Source: Granulicoccus phenolivorans DSM 17626 = NBRC 107789 = JCM 15570
GTDB taxonomy: Bacteria > Actinomycetota > Actinomycetes > Propionibacteriales > Propionibacteriaceae
NCBI RefSeq assembly: GCF_000423085.1
Contig: NZ_AUHH01000016.1
Coordinates: forward strand, 1-64,000
Direction of reading: 5' to 3'
DNA length: 64,000 nt
Numbering within the stretch: the first letter of the stretch is position 1; each line of letters begins with the position of its first letter. The translations under genes and the position numbers were made by a program. A model generated the notes under the pieces. It had not been told where the DNA came from. It saw nothing but the letters and a program-made list of their open reading frames with translations, and did not search any database. This document shows, one piece after another, positions 54,952 through 64,000 of this stretch.

Positions 54952-57372
54952 TCAGTGCCCCAGCCCGGCGATCGCGCCGGGCACCGGAGCACCTGAACCG
55001 TCGCGGCGCGGATCCGGCTCCGGCAGCGCCAGCGGCTTCCCGTCCGCCGCGCAGGCGTACGCCGGGGCCGGCCCGACCCAGGCCCGGATCAGCGCCACCT
55101 CACCCTTCAGGAAGCGATGGCACCGCACCCCCGCGGTCGCCCGGCCCTTGCCCGGGTACTCGGCCAACCCGGTCACCTTGACCGAGCCGGCCTCGGTACC
55201 GGGCAGCGACGCATCGCCACCGGTCACCGTCACCACCACCGAATCCGCCGGTACGCCGGCCCCGAAGGCGACCACCCGCTGCGCGGCGGCCAGTTTGATC
55301 CCGGCCACCCCACCACCGGTACGCCCCTGCGGGCGGACCGCCGAGGCGGGGAAGTGCAGCAGCTGCGCATCGGAGGTGACGAAGCACAACTCGACCTCCT
55401 CGGACCGCAACTCCACGCAGCCGACCACCCGGTCCCCGTCGGCCAGCGTGATCACCGGCCAGGATTCCTTGCCCAGGATCTCCGGCTTCACCCGCTTCAC
55501 CACCCCCTGCTCGGTACCGATCGCCAGCCCCGGGGTGTCCTCGTCGAAGGTGGTCAGGCACACCACTGTCTCGCCGCGGTCCAGGTCCAGCAGGGATTCC
55601 AGCTTCGTGCCGCCGTTCAGATTCGGGGCGTTCGCGGTCAGCGGGACCGTCGGCAGCTCCAGGGCATTGGTCCGGATCACCCGACCGGCGCTGGTGATCA
55701 CCCCGAAATCGGCTCGCGCGGTGGTGGCGATCGCGGAGTTGACCACATCGTGTTTCGCCCGGGCGGTCCGCTCGGGCAGGTCCTCACCGGTGTCCACCCG
55801 CGCGATCAGGCCGGTCGCCGACAGCAGCACATGGCACGGGTCGTCGGCGATCTCCAGCGGTGCCGCACTGGCCACCGCGCCCGAGGACGCCAGCAGCACG
55901 GTCCGCCGCGGCGTCCCGAACTCCTTGGCGACCGCGGCCAGCTCGCTGTCGACGACCGCGCGCAGCTTCTCCTCCGACCCGATGATCTCGTCCAGTTCGG
56001 CGATGGTGCGGGCCAGTTCGTCGCGCTCGGATTCCAGTTCCAGCCGGGAGAACTTGGTCAGCCGCCGCAACTGCATGTCGAGGATGTAGTTGGCCTGGGT
56101 CTCGGTCAGCTCATAGATCTCCATCAACTGCCCTCGGGCCTCGGCGGCATCCTCCGAGCGCCGGATGATCGCGATCACCGCGTCGATGTCGAGGATGGCG
56201 ATCAACAGGCCCTCGACCAGATGCAGCCGGGTCGCGGCCTTCTCCCGCCGGAACCGGGTCCGCCGCAGCACCACCTCGAGCCGGTGGGCCAGGAAGACCT
56301 CCAGCATTTCCTTCAGCGGCATCGTCCGCGGCTGCCCCTCGACCAGCGCGACCGCGTTGATCGAGAACGAGTCCTCCAACTTGGTGTGCTTGTACAACGC
56401 CTGCAGCACGGCCTCGGGATTGAACCCGTTCTTGATCTCGATCACCAGCCGGGTGCCGTGGGTCAGGTCCCCCAGGTCCTTCACGTCGGCGATCCCGGTG
56501 AGCTTCTTCGACTGCACCCCGGCCTTGATCTGATCGATGATCTTCTCCGGCCCGACCGCGTACGGCAGCTCGCTGACCACGATGCCCTTGCGGCGCGCGG
56601 AGACCTGTTCGATCTTGCTGGTCGCCCGGATCCGGAACGAGCCGCGGCCGGTGGCGTACGCGTCGGTGATCCCGTCCAGCCCGACGATCGTGCCGCCGGT
56701 GGGCAGATCCGGACCCGGGATGAACCGCATCAGCGCCGGCAGGTCCGCGGCGGGATGCTTCAGCAGATGCCGCAGCGCCTGGACCACCTCGCCGAGGTTG
56801 TGCGGGGCGATGTTGGTCGCCATCCCGACCGCGATCCCGGTCGCCCCGTTGACCAGCAGGTTCGGGAACGCGGCCGGCAGCACCGACGGTTCGGTCTCGT
56901 GGCCGTCGTAGTTGGGGCGGAAGTCAACGGTGTCCTCGTCGAGTTCGGCGGTCATCGCCAGCGCGGCCGGCGCCATCCGGCACTCGGTGTAGCGCATCGC
57001 CGCGGGCCCGGCGTCGGGGGAGCCGAAGTTGCCGTGCCCGTCGATCACCGGCAGCCGCATGCTCCACGACTGAGCCATCCGGACCAGGGCGTCATAGATC
57101 GCGGTATCGCCGTGCGGGTGATACAGACCCATCACCTGACCGACCACCCGGGCGCACTTCACGTACGCCCGGTCCGGCCGCAGGTTCATCTCGTCCATCC
57201 CGAACAGGATCCGCCGCTGCACCGGCTTCAATCCGTCCCGGGCGTCCGGCAGCGCCCGGGCATAGATCACCGAGTAGGCGTACTCCAGGAAGGACGTCTC
57301 CATCTCCGAGGAGACATCAATGTCGATGATGTTCTCGGTGAAGTCGTCGTCAACAGGAGTGGTGGGCGCCAT
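54952..57372 (-). CDS. parC: DNA topoisomerase IV subunit A (ParC; type IIA cleavage subunit)
   Basis: An 806-residue DNA cleavage-rejoining subunit. The catalytic tyrosine is Tyr128 (AAMRYTE). The quinolone-determining region is HPHGDTAIYDAL, with Thr90 and Asp94 at the positions of GyrA Ser83 and Asp87. The coiled coil and tower follow, and the C-terminal beta-pinwheel has degenerate blades (QGRTGGGVAGIKL) rather than the full GyrA box, which supports ParC. GGAAG precedes ATG 57372. parE lies at 48181 in the opposite direction. Confidence 0.9.
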   Translation of the reverse strand: MAPTTPVDDDFTENIIDIDVSSEMETSFLEYAYSVIYARALPDARDGLKPVQRRILFGMDEMNLRPDRAYVKCARVVGQVMGLYHPHGDTAIYDALVRMAQSWSMRLPVIDGHGNFGSPDAGPAAMRYTECRMAPAALAMTAELDEDTVDFRPNYDGHETEPSVLPAAFPNLLVNGATGIAVGMATNIAPHNLGEVVQALRHLLKHPAADLPALMRFIPGPDLPTGGTIVGLDGITDAYATGRGSFRIRATSKIEQVSARRKGIVVSELPYAVGPEKIIDQIKAGVQSKKLTGIADVKDLGDLTHGTRLVIEIKNGFNPEAVLQALYKHTKLEDSFSINAVALVEGQPRTMPLKEMLEVFLAHRLEVVLRRTRFRREKAATRLHLVEGLLIAILDIDAVIAIIRRSEDAAEARGQLMEIYELTETQANYILDMQLRRLTKFSRLELESERDELARTIAELDEIIGSEEKLRAVVDSELAAVAKEFGTPRRTVLLASSGAVASAAPLEIADDPCHVLLSATGLIARVDTGEDLPERTARAKHDVVNSAIATTARADFGVITSAGRVIRTNALELPTVPLTANAPNLNGGTKLESLLDLDRGETVVCLTTFDEDTPGLAIGTEQGVVKRVKPEILGKESWPVITLADGDRVVGCVELRSEEVELCFVTSDAQLLHFPASAVRPQGRTGGGVAGIKLAAAQRVVAFGAGVPADSVVVTVTGGDASLPGTEAGSVKVTGLAEYPGKGRATAGVRCHRFLKGEVALIRAWVGPAPAYACAADGKPLALPEPDPRRDGSGAPVPGAIAGLGH

Positions 57373-57483
57373 GGGGATCTTCCGGGTCGTGGTTCTGCCG
57401 GGGGGTCGGGGGACGGCTCATCTTGGCACCTTCGACCCCGGGATGCCGATTGCGGGCTCCGGCGCGCCCGCGAAAACAACGGC

Positions 57484-58515
57484 TCAGCGGCGGCCCAGGG
57501 CCGCGCGGAGCTTGGGCAGCAGCCGGTACCCGTTGGGGGCCCGGACGACCGGCACCGCGGTCTCCACCGCCTCGATCTCGGCGAGGGTCTGGGTGGTGCC
57601 GTGGGCGAGCACCGACTCGGTGGCGCTCAGCTGGCGCAGTCCGATCACCCGGACCCGGTCCGGATGGGCCTCGGCGAACTCCCCGTACAGGGCCGGATCG
57701 TGCTGGCCGTCGTCGCCGATCAGAATCCACTTGATGTTCGGGAAATCCAGGGCCAGATCCCGCAGTGAGGTCTTCTTGTGCTCGGGGCCGGAGCGGAACC
57801 AGCCGGAGTTGGTCGGGCCCCAGTCGGTCAGCAGCAGCGGACCGCGCGGGAAATGGTGGTGGTTCAGGAACCGATTCAGGGTGGGAGCGGTGTTCCAGGC
57901 CCCGGTCGACAGGTAGATCACCGGGGCATCGGGGTGGTCGGCCATCAGGTCGGCGTACAGCTCGGACATGCCGGGGACCGCCTGCCGGGCGGACTCCTGC
58001 AGCACGAAGGTGTTCCACGCCGCGAGCAGGGGGCGCGGCAGAAAGGTGGTGATCACCGTGTCGTCGATGTCGCTGACCAGGCCCCAGTCCTCGTCGCCGG
58101 CGATGATCTTGATCGGGGTGGGGGTCGGATCGGTGTCCCCGCAGCGCAGCAGCGCGGTGTGCCAGCCGGGAGCCAGTCCGCTGACCGGCAGCCGCGTGTC
58201 GATGTAGCCGCTGCGGTCGGTGACCACCTCGAAACTCTGCCCGTCGATCTGTACCTCGACGGTGGCGTACGGGTGGGTGGGGGCGAAGAAATTGCGCCAG
58301 CCGCGCCGATCCAGCAGCGTGGTCGAACTGAGCGGATGATGCCCGGCACTGGTCTCGGAGACCAGCAGCACCCGTGCCATCACCCGGACGAACGTCGGCG
58401 ACCCGTACCCGGTGTACCCGACCACCAGGTCGCTCCACCCGCGCTGCAGCGCGCAGCGGGCCAGACGTTGATTGATCCAGGACTCCATGCGGGCGGCAAA
58501 GAAGGGCTTCGACAC
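57484..58515 (-). CDS. App1/DUF2183-type phosphatase domain protein
   Basis: A 343-residue HAD-like protein. The N-terminal half (about residues 60-150) is beta-rich. The App1 phosphatidate-phosphatase catalytic domain (DUF2183) starts with SDIDDTVITTF, containing the DxDxT nucleophile, and continues with STGAWNTAPTLNRFL and LIGDDGQHDPALY. Yeast App1 dephosphorylates phosphatidic acid; bacterial substrates are unknown. GTG 58515 lies 7 nt after TAGGTT on the minus strand (58523-58528), so the start is nine codons inside the longest frame. It is divergent from the GNAT fusion gene. Confidence 0.88.
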   Translation of the reverse strand: MSKPFFAARMESWINQRLARCALQRGWSDLVVGYTGYGSPTFVRVMARVLLVSETSAGHHPLSSTTLLDRRGWRNFFAPTHPYATVEVQIDGQSFEVVTDRSGYIDTRLPVSGLAPGWHTALLRCGDTDPTPTPIKIIAGDEDWGLVSDIDDTVITTFLPRPLLAAWNTFVLQESARQAVPGMSELYADLMADHPDAPVIYLSTGAWNTAPTLNRFLNHHHFPRGPLLLTDWGPTNSGWFRSGPEHKKTSLRDLALDFPNIKWILIGDDGQHDPALYGEFAEAHPDRVRVIGLRQLSATESVLAHGTTQTLAEIEAVETAVPVVRAPNGYRLLPKLRAALGRR

Positions 58516-58612
58516 AGGTGCCAACCTAACCGACCCCGCCACATCCGGGCCAAGCGGCCGAATGCGGGCAAGGCCCGGCGCGTCCCGGATGGTGGACGAT
58601 AAGCTGTCGGAT

Positions 58613-61261
58613 GTGACCAGCGACGATCAGGCACGGCCGAGCATCCCAGCGAATTATCCGGTGGGATGGGAAGCCGATGTGCTCCTGTCCGATGGTTCCA
58701 CCGCGCACCTGCGGCCGATCCGGCCCGACGATGCCGACCGGCTGGTCGCCTTCTACGCCCGGGTGTCGCCGGAGTCGAAGTATCTGCGCTTCTTCGCCCC
58801 TTACCCCGAGCTCAGCGACGCCGATGTGAAGAAGTTCACCGAGGTGGACTACGACAACCGGGTCGCCCTGATCATCACCGTGGGCGACGACATGGTGGCG
58901 GTGGGTCGCTACGACCGGCTCAACGAATCCGACGCCGAGGTCGCCTTCCTGGTCCAGGACGACCAGCAGGGCCGCGGGCTGGGCCAGCTGCTGCTGGAGC
59001 ACCTGGCCGAGACGGCCCGCGAACGGCACGTGAAGCGGTTCGTCGCCGAGATCCTGCCGCAGAACCGGCGGATGGTGAGTGTCTTCTCCGATGCCGGCTA
59101 CACCGTGTCGCGGGAGTACGAGGACGGCATCATCGCCTGTGAGTTCGCGATCCTGCCGACGGAGTCCTCGGTGGAGGTGATGCAGCGCCGGGAGCACCGC
59201 GCCGAATCCACCTCGGTACGCCGGCTGCTGCACCCGCACCGGATCGCGGTGGTCGGCACCCATGACCGGGTCAACCTGATGGCCGACAACATCATCGGGG
59301 GCGGTTTCGCCGGTGCCATCTTCGGTGTCGCCACCGACGACGGGGTCGTCAGCTCGGTGCCCCAGGTCTCCTCGGTGAGCGCGATCGAGGGTGAGCTCGA
59401 CCTGGTGATCAGTGCGGTGCCGATCCCCGACCTGGCGCCGCTGGTGATCGAGACCGCGGAGAAGAAGACCTTCGGCATGGTCGTGCTGCACGCCGGGGAG
59501 TTCGGCGGGGTGAACAACCAGAGCGTGGTCGCGCTGGCCCGCTCCTACGGCGTCCGCGCGCTCGGGCCGGACTCGCTGGGCCTGATCAACACCGACCCGA
59601 CGGTGTCGCTGAACGCGTCGCCGGGACCGACCCCGCGACCGGGTGTGGTCGGGATGTTCTGCCAGTCCTCGGCGGTCGGGGTGATCCTGTTGTCCACCGC
59701 GCTGGAGCAGAACCTCGGTCTGGCCACCTTCATCTCCTCCGGTGTCTACGCCGATGTGACCAACAACGACGTGATGCAGTACTGGCAGGACGACGAGGCC
59801 ACCAAGGTCTGCGTGCTGTCGCTGGACCGGATCGGCAACCCGCGCAAGTTCGCCCGGATCGTACGCCGGCTCGCCCAGCTCAAGCCGGTCGTGCTGTTCT
59901 CGCCGGGACGCTCCGAGCACGAGGTCCATCTGGGCGCCAGCAGCTCGCACCAGCGGGTCTCGGAGGAAGCGATCGACCAGGTGTTCGCGCAGTCGGGCGT
60001 GATCGTGTGCAACCGGCGCGACGCGCTGTTCGACGTGGCCCAGATCCTGGCCCGCCAGCCGCTGCCCAAGGGGGACCGGGTCCGGGTGATCACGAACTCC
60101 CCGACGCTGAGCACGCACATCCGCCGGGTCGGGACCCGGGCCGGCCTGGACTGCTCCGACCCGGTGAGTGTCCCCGGTCGCGCCACGCCCGAGGAGTTCG
60201 CCGCGGCGGTCCGGACCGCGCTGGCAGAGCCCGACGTGCACGCGGTCGTGTGCGCGGTGGTCGATCACCACAATCGGGGCACCGGCGGCGCCCGGCGCGC
60301 CCTGGCCGAGGTCGCCCGGACCTCCCAGAAGCCCCTGCTGGCGGTGTTCGCCGACTTCATCCACGTCGAGCTCGATGAGACCGGCGTCGACGGGCCGGGC
60401 CATCTACCGACCTACTCCAGCTACGCCGACGCGATCCAGGCGCTGGCCATGGTGCGCAACTATGCACGGTGGAAGGAGACCGATCGCGCCGAGCCGCCGC
60501 AGTTCGACCGCAACCTCTCCGGCGCCCACGACCTGCTCCGTCGCGTCTTCGACGACGCGCCGGCCGGCCGCCGGCTCAGCGACGCCGAGACCGCCGAACT
60601 GCTGGCCTGCTACGGGATCGACCTGGTGCCCCGCACCCGGGTGCACAGCCTGGCGGAGGCGCTGGCCGAGGCCGAACGGCAGAACTGGAACGTGATCCTC
60701 AAGGCCACCAACTCCCGGGTCCGCGGGCGGCCGGGATACTCGGCCTTCTCGGCCAATCTGGACTCCGCCGAGGAGGTCCGCTCGGCCTGGGAGAAGCTGG
60801 GCGAACTGGTCGCCGCCCTCGGCCTGGGCAGCGATGCCGCGGTCGCCGAACCGGTGATCCAGACCACTGTGCCCACCGGGACCCCGCTGGACATCCGGAC
60901 CCGCGAGGACGCCTCCTTCGGCCCGATCGTGGCGCTGGGGCTGCAGGGCCTGGCCACCGAGATCCTGGGCGATCGGACCTTCCGCGTCCCCCCGCTGACC
61001 CGCGCCGACGCCAGGTCGATGCTGCTGGAACTGAAGTCGGCGCCGCTGCTGTGGGAGGAGGAGTACGCCGCCCCGAATCTGACCGCCGTGGTCGAACTGC
61101 TCTACCGGATCGCCCAGCTGGCCGACGATCTGCCGCAGGTCGCGAACTCGGTGCTCAGCCCGTGCCTGGCCTCGGCGAGCGGGGTCGCGGTGGTGGGTGC
61201 CACCATCGATGTCGTGCCGACCGCCGAGCACCGCGACGCGTACTTCCGCAGCCTGGAATAG
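58613..61261 (+). CDS. GNAT acetyltransferase fused to an NDP-forming acyl-CoA synthetase (Pat-like)
   Basis: An 882-residue fusion. Residues 30-180 are a GNAT domain (LRPIRPDDADRLVAFYARV, acetyl-CoA loop QQGRGLGQLLLEHL). It is followed by CoA-binding, ligase and ATP-grasp domains (about 215-880) like ADP-forming acetyl-CoA synthetase. This order matches the Streptomyces PatA type; enteric Pat has GNAT at the C-terminus. Such proteins acetylate lysines of acyl-CoA synthetases and other enzymes. The synthetase phospho-histidine motif is altered (SSHQRVSEE instead of SHTGxLAG), suggesting a regulatory rather than catalytic synthetase half. GTG 58613 lies 7 nt after TAAGCT (58600-58605). Confidence 0.88.
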   Translation: MTSDDQARPSIPANYPVGWEADVLLSDGSTAHLRPIRPDDADRLVAFYARVSPESKYLRFFAPYPELSDADVKKFTEVDYDNRVALIITVGDDMVAVGRYDRLNESDAEVAFLVQDDQQGRGLGQLLLEHLAETARERHVKRFVAEILPQNRRMVSVFSDAGYTVSREYEDGIIACEFAILPTESSVEVMQRREHRAESTSVRRLLHPHRIAVVGTHDRVNLMADNIIGGGFAGAIFGVATDDGVVSSVPQVSSVSAIEGELDLVISAVPIPDLAPLVIETAEKKTFGMVVLHAGEFGGVNNQSVVALARSYGVRALGPDSLGLINTDPTVSLNASPGPTPRPGVVGMFCQSSAVGVILLSTALEQNLGLATFISSGVYADVTNNDVMQYWQDDEATKVCVLSLDRIGNPRKFARIVRRLAQLKPVVLFSPGRSEHEVHLGASSSHQRVSEEAIDQVFAQSGVIVCNRRDALFDVAQILARQPLPKGDRVRVITNSPTLSTHIRRVGTRAGLDCSDPVSVPGRATPEEFAAAVRTALAEPDVHAVVCAVVDHHNRGTGGARRALAEVARTSQKPLLAVFADFIHVELDETGVDGPGHLPTYSSYADAIQALAMVRNYARWKETDRAEPPQFDRNLSGAHDLLRRVFDDAPAGRRLSDAETAELLACYGIDLVPRTRVHSLAEALAEAERQNWNVILKATNSRVRGRPGYSAFSANLDSAEEVRSAWEKLGELVAALGLGSDAAVAEPVIQTTVPTGTPLDIRTREDASFGPIVALGLQGLATEILGDRTFRVPPLTRADARSMLLELKSAPLLWEEEYAAPNLTAVVELLYRIAQLADDLPQVANSVLSPCLASASGVAVVGATIDVVPTAEHRDAYFRSLE

Positions 61262-61312
61262 CGCGCAGCCGGGGATAGCGCGGTGTCGGGGGCGAGCGGC
61301 AGAATGGCGCCG

Positions 61313-62557
61313 GTGACCCCCTCTCCCGCAGCCACGCCCAAGCCGTCCGGGCGCCGTCGTCGGATCGCCTTCCTCGCCTCGGCGTCGGCGCTGGTGGCGG
61401 CGTTCGCGGCGTCGTCCTCCCCGGTCCCGCTGTACAACTCCTACCGGGCCACCGCCGGGCTGACCAACGCCGACCTGTCGCTGACGGTGGTGGCGTACTT
61501 CCTGGGCACCCTGGCCGCCCTGCTGTGCCTGGGGCGGCTGTCGGACTATGTCGGCCGGCGCCCGGTGGGACTGGCCACGATGCTGATTCTGATCGCCGGC
61601 TGCGCGGTCCTGCTCAATGTGACCAGTGTGGTTCCGCTGGTGGTCGGCCGGATGCTGATGGGGGTCGCGGCGGGTCTGGCCTCCAGCGCGCTCACCGCGT
61701 ACGCCGTCGACACCGCACCGCCGCATCCGGCCTGGTTGGGCTCGATGGTGTCCAGCCAGTCGCCGCTGCTGGGCCTCACCGTGGGATCGCTGCTGTCGGG
61801 GGCGCTGTACGAGTTCGCGCCCGCGCCGACGCAGACCATCTACGTGGTGATGATGATCGCCCTGGCCCTGTGTGCCGGCCTGCTGCTGGCCGGTGCGGAG
61901 ACCCGGCCGCGCCGGCCCGGGGCGCTGGCCTCGCTGCGGCCACGGATCCGGCTCACCGAGCGGGCGAAACCGCTGATGCCGATCGTCAGTGTCGTCGCCG
62001 CGGCGACCTGGGCGCTGGGCAGCTACTACCAGGGTTTCGGGCCCTCGGTCACCGCCACCTATCTGGGCACCAGCAATGCCCTGGTGGTGGCGCTGGTGTT
62101 CGCTTCCTACATGGCGCCGAGCGTGGTGGCCGGTCCGTTGTCGGGTCGGATGCGACCGGCCCGGGCCCAGCGCCTGGGGATGGTGCTGTTCGCGGTCGGG
62201 ACCTGCGGGTTGCTGGTCTCGCTGTGGCAGCAGCAGGTCGTCGCGTTCCTGCTGTTCGGGCTGGTGGCGGGGCTCGGCCAGGGGGTCGCGGCCAGCGCCG
62301 GGATCCGCGGCATCCTGTACGGCAGCCTCGCCCAGGACCGTTCCTCGCTGCTGTCGGCGGTCTATCTGGTCTCCTACGCCTCGGCGATGCTCGCCACGCT
62401 GATCGCCGGGCAGGTCTCGCGGGTGGCGTCCCTGCTGCAGCTGACCGTGGGCTATGCGGTGCTGGCCGTCGTGGCGATGACGGTCACCCTGATCTGGGCG
62501 CGGGACCCCGCACCGCTCACCGGGTCGGGAAACCCAAGCCGGGAAGTTGAAGCGTGA
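61313..62557 (+). CDS. Major facilitator superfamily transporter
   Basis: A 414-residue, 12-helix transporter with motif A LGRLSDYVGRRPVGL and a short basic N-terminus. It resembles sugar/drug efflux MFS proteins; no substrate can be inferred. GTG 61313 lies 7 nt after CAGAAT (61300-61305), a weak -10; the upstream ATG at 61304 overlaps that element. It lies 51 nt after the GNAT fusion. Confidence 0.82.
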   Translation: MTPSPAATPKPSGRRRRIAFLASASALVAAFAASSSPVPLYNSYRATAGLTNADLSLTVVAYFLGTLAALLCLGRLSDYVGRRPVGLATMLILIAGCAVLLNVTSVVPLVVGRMLMGVAAGLASSALTAYAVDTAPPHPAWLGSMVSSQSPLLGLTVGSLLSGALYEFAPAPTQTIYVVMMIALALCAGLLLAGAETRPRRPGALASLRPRIRLTERAKPLMPIVSVVAAATWALGSYYQGFGPSVTATYLGTSNALVVALVFASYMAPSVVAGPLSGRMRPARAQRLGMVLFAVGTCGLLVSLWQQQVVAFLLFGLVAGLGQGVAASAGIRGILYGSLAQDRSSLLSAVYLVSYASAMLATLIAGQVSRVASLLQLTVGYAVLAVVAMTVTLIWARDPAPLTGSGNPSREVEA

Positions 62558-62578
62558 AACTCGTGGAACAATGAAGCA

Positions 62579-63214
62579 ATGAGTTTCCTGTCCGGCCGGC
62601 CGAGCACCGATGAGTCCGCACCCCTGTGGACCGAGTTGCGCGGTGATCTGGCCAGTTGCGGCTACTTCCCCGAGTTGGTCGAGGACACCGTCAACCTCGG
62701 CGTGGGGGATGAGCCGCTGATCGAGTTCGTCGTGCATCACGAGCCGACGTTCAACCTGGACGAGATCCGCCGGCACCTGACCGTGCTGGCGTTGACCCCG
62801 ACCCGCCTGGTGATCTCCCACACCGATGAGCAGCCCGCCGACGGGGAGCGCGGCGGCACCGGGCAGGGGGCCAGCTCCTGCGAGTCGATCGGGCTGGCCG
62901 GCATCAACACCGTCGCCCTCACCCGGGTCGTGTCCAGCCCGGAGAACTACCGCCGCGGCGACCCCGCCCAGGAGGCCTGGCTGTCGGTCTCCTGGGGCGC
63001 GATGCGCCGGATCGACTGGGAGCCGGCCACCTGCGCCGACCCCGACTGCGAGGCCGATCACGGGGTGACCGGGGCAATCACCCCCGATGACCTGACCGTG
63101 CGGATGTCGGCGACCGCCGACGGCGCGGAGCGGGTGGAGCGGCTGGTCCGCTTCGGCACCCTGCTGCAGCAGTACACCGGCCGGGGGACCACCCGCAGCC
63201 TGGGGAAGCGCTGA
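62579..63214 (+). CDS. DUF5998 family protein
   Basis: A 211-residue acidic protein matching the actinobacterial DUF5998 family: LWTELRGDLASCGYFPELVEDTV, EFVVHHEPTFNLDEIRRHLTVL, CADPDCEADHGVTG and FGTLLQQYTGRGT. The function is unknown. ATG 62579 lies 6 nt after AACAAT (62567-62572). Its stop overlaps the start of the phosphodiesterase gene by one base (TGATG), so the two are coupled and may act together. Confidence 0.85.
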   Translation: MSFLSGRPSTDESAPLWTELRGDLASCGYFPELVEDTVNLGVGDEPLIEFVVHHEPTFNLDEIRRHLTVLALTPTRLVISHTDEQPADGERGGTGQGASSCESIGLAGINTVALTRVVSSPENYRRGDPAQEAWLSVSWGAMRRIDWEPATCADPDCEADHGVTGAITPDDLTVRMSATADGAERVERLVRFGTLLQQYTGRGTTRSLGKR

Positions 63215-64000
63215 TGCTGCCCGAACCGATGATCCTGCCGGCGTACGGGGAGAGCACGCTCGCCGACGTCGTCGGATCGATCGCGGCCCGGCTGGGCTGC
63301 GACGTCGCCCGGCCGCTGCCGGTGCCGGCGGGGGAGCGGTTCGTGCTGGTGCTGGTCGACGGGCTCGGCTGGCACCTGGTGGATTCGTACGCCGCGCACG
63401 CGCCCTACCTGGCGGGCCTGCTGCCGACCGCGACCCGGATCACCAGCGGCGTCCCCAGCACCACGGTCACCTCGCTGACCAGCCTGGGCACCGGCACCGA
63501 GCCCGGCCGGCACGGCATGGCCGGCTACACCTTCCGCAATCCGGCCGTGGACCAGATCTTCAGCCCGCTGCTGTGGAACAGTGCCACCCCGGCGACCGAG
63601 TTCCAGCCGCTGCCCGGCTGGTTCGAGCGGCTCGACGGCGGGATCGCGGTGACCTCGGTCTCGCTGGCGAAGTTCGCCGACTCCGGGCTCACCCTGGCCG
63701 CGCTGCGCGGGGGCAACTTCGTCGGCATCGAGGACGAACTCGACCACGACACCCGGATCACGGCGACGGTCACCGCCGCCACCGGCGCCCGGCAGACCCT
63801 GGTCTATTTCTACGAGCGGCTGCTCGACCACGACGGGCACGGCCAGGGCGTCGGTTCCGCGGAGTGGCTGGCGCAATTGCAGCGCATCGACACCATGCTG
63901 GCCGATCTGCGCGCCGCCCTGCCCGACGATGTCCGGGTCCTGATCACCGGCGACCACGGCATGCTGAACGTCCCCAGCCGCAACTTCCTCACCATTGAGG
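63214..64000 (+). CDS. Alkaline phosphatase superfamily phosphodiesterase (partial)
   Basis: The first 262 residues of a type I phosphodiesterase/nucleotide pyrophosphatase; it runs off the window. Metal-binding residues appear in FVLVLVDGLGW, the nucleophile region SGVPSTTVTSLTSLGTG, YFYERLLDHDGHGQG and LITGDHGM. Such enzymes hydrolyse phosphodiester or pyrophosphate bonds of nucleotides or lipids. GGGGAAG precedes ATG 63214, which overlaps the DUF5998 stop. There is no signal peptide, so it is cytoplasmic. Confidence 0.88.
   Translation, partial: MLPEPMILPAYGESTLADVVGSIAARLGCDVARPLPVPAGERFVLVLVDGLGWHLVDSYAAHAPYLAGLLPTATRITSGVPSTTVTSLTSLGTGTEPGRHGMAGYTFRNPAVDQIFSPLLWNSATPATEFQPLPGWFERLDGGIAVTSVSLAKFADSGLTLAALRGGNFVGIEDELDHDTRITATVTAATGARQTLVYFYERLLDHDGHGQGVGSAEWLAQLQRIDTMLADLRAALPDDVRVLITGDHGMLNVPSRNFLTIE

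Overview
The window is high-GC DNA with dense, short-spaced genes, characteristic of Actinomycetota. The gene content (RNase Y beside recA-recX, a gluABCD glutamate transporter, B12-dependent ribonucleotide reductase, ClgR, SigA with a SigB/HrdD-type sigma factor, DUF3046, DUF5998, DUF7455) fits Propionibacteriales, probably Propionibacteriaceae. The family-level placement is an inference from gene content. It is a chromosomal housekeeping segment. I see no tRNA, rRNA, insertion sequence, prophage or CRISPR array.

Layout. 1-473 is non-coding with short repeats and a hairpin. 474-3499 holds rimO-pgsA-cinA and the stress regulator clgR. 3528-7904 is the giant helicase lhr on the minus strand. 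7975-12141 is the DUF3046-recA-recX-rny block with an SOS promoter and a 53-codon leader ORF. 12179-15521 is gluABCD on the minus strand. 15620-20906 holds miaB, a Gln-rich MT0933-like protein on the minus strand, miaA, dapF and hflX. 21018-25272 is a MarR-controlled 14-TM efflux pump followed by dinG. 25330-27311 is lexA divergent from an SOS-boxed operon of two membrane proteins. 27704-31217 is nrdR-nrdJ. 31298-35325 carries a collagen-like membrane protein on the minus strand, a YbjN-type protein, a PPOX-fold protein and a tandem-domain universal stress protein. 35322-41195 is hrpA, a PAC2 protein and acyl-CoA thioesterase. 41249-47927 holds sigB, an S9A peptidase, a small UspA protein, sigA, a DUF4185 protein and a DUF7455 zinc-ribbon protein. 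48181-57372 is topoisomerase IV (parE, parC) with a PRC-barrel repeat protein, phzF, a transporter and beta-carbonic anhydrase between them. 57484-64000 holds an App1-type phosphatase, a GNAT/acyl-CoA synthetase fusion, a transporter, a DUF5998 protein and a phosphodiesterase cut by the window end.

How it works together. Three related 16-bp LexA boxes link recA, lexA and the two-membrane-protein operon; nrdRJ and dinG lie next to them, so this is a DNA-damage and nucleotide-supply neighbourhood. Three sites resembling ECF (SigH/SigE/SigR) promoters, upstream of clgR, sigB and the DUF7455 gene, suggest a second, protein- or thiol-stress circuit. A recurring design is a TAnnnT -10 element 6-9 nt before the start codon (rimO, clgR, DUF3046, dinG, lexA, PAC2, the S9A peptidase, parE, the UMF1 transporter, carbonic anhydrase, App1, GNAT fusion, DUF5998), implying widespread leaderless transcripts. 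I used it to choose starts. The best candidate for something undescribed is the SOS operon at 26443-27311: an Arg-rich, single-TM protein without a LysM domain, in the place where mycobacteria carry the division suppressor ChiZ, translationally coupled to a DUF2752 membrane protein.
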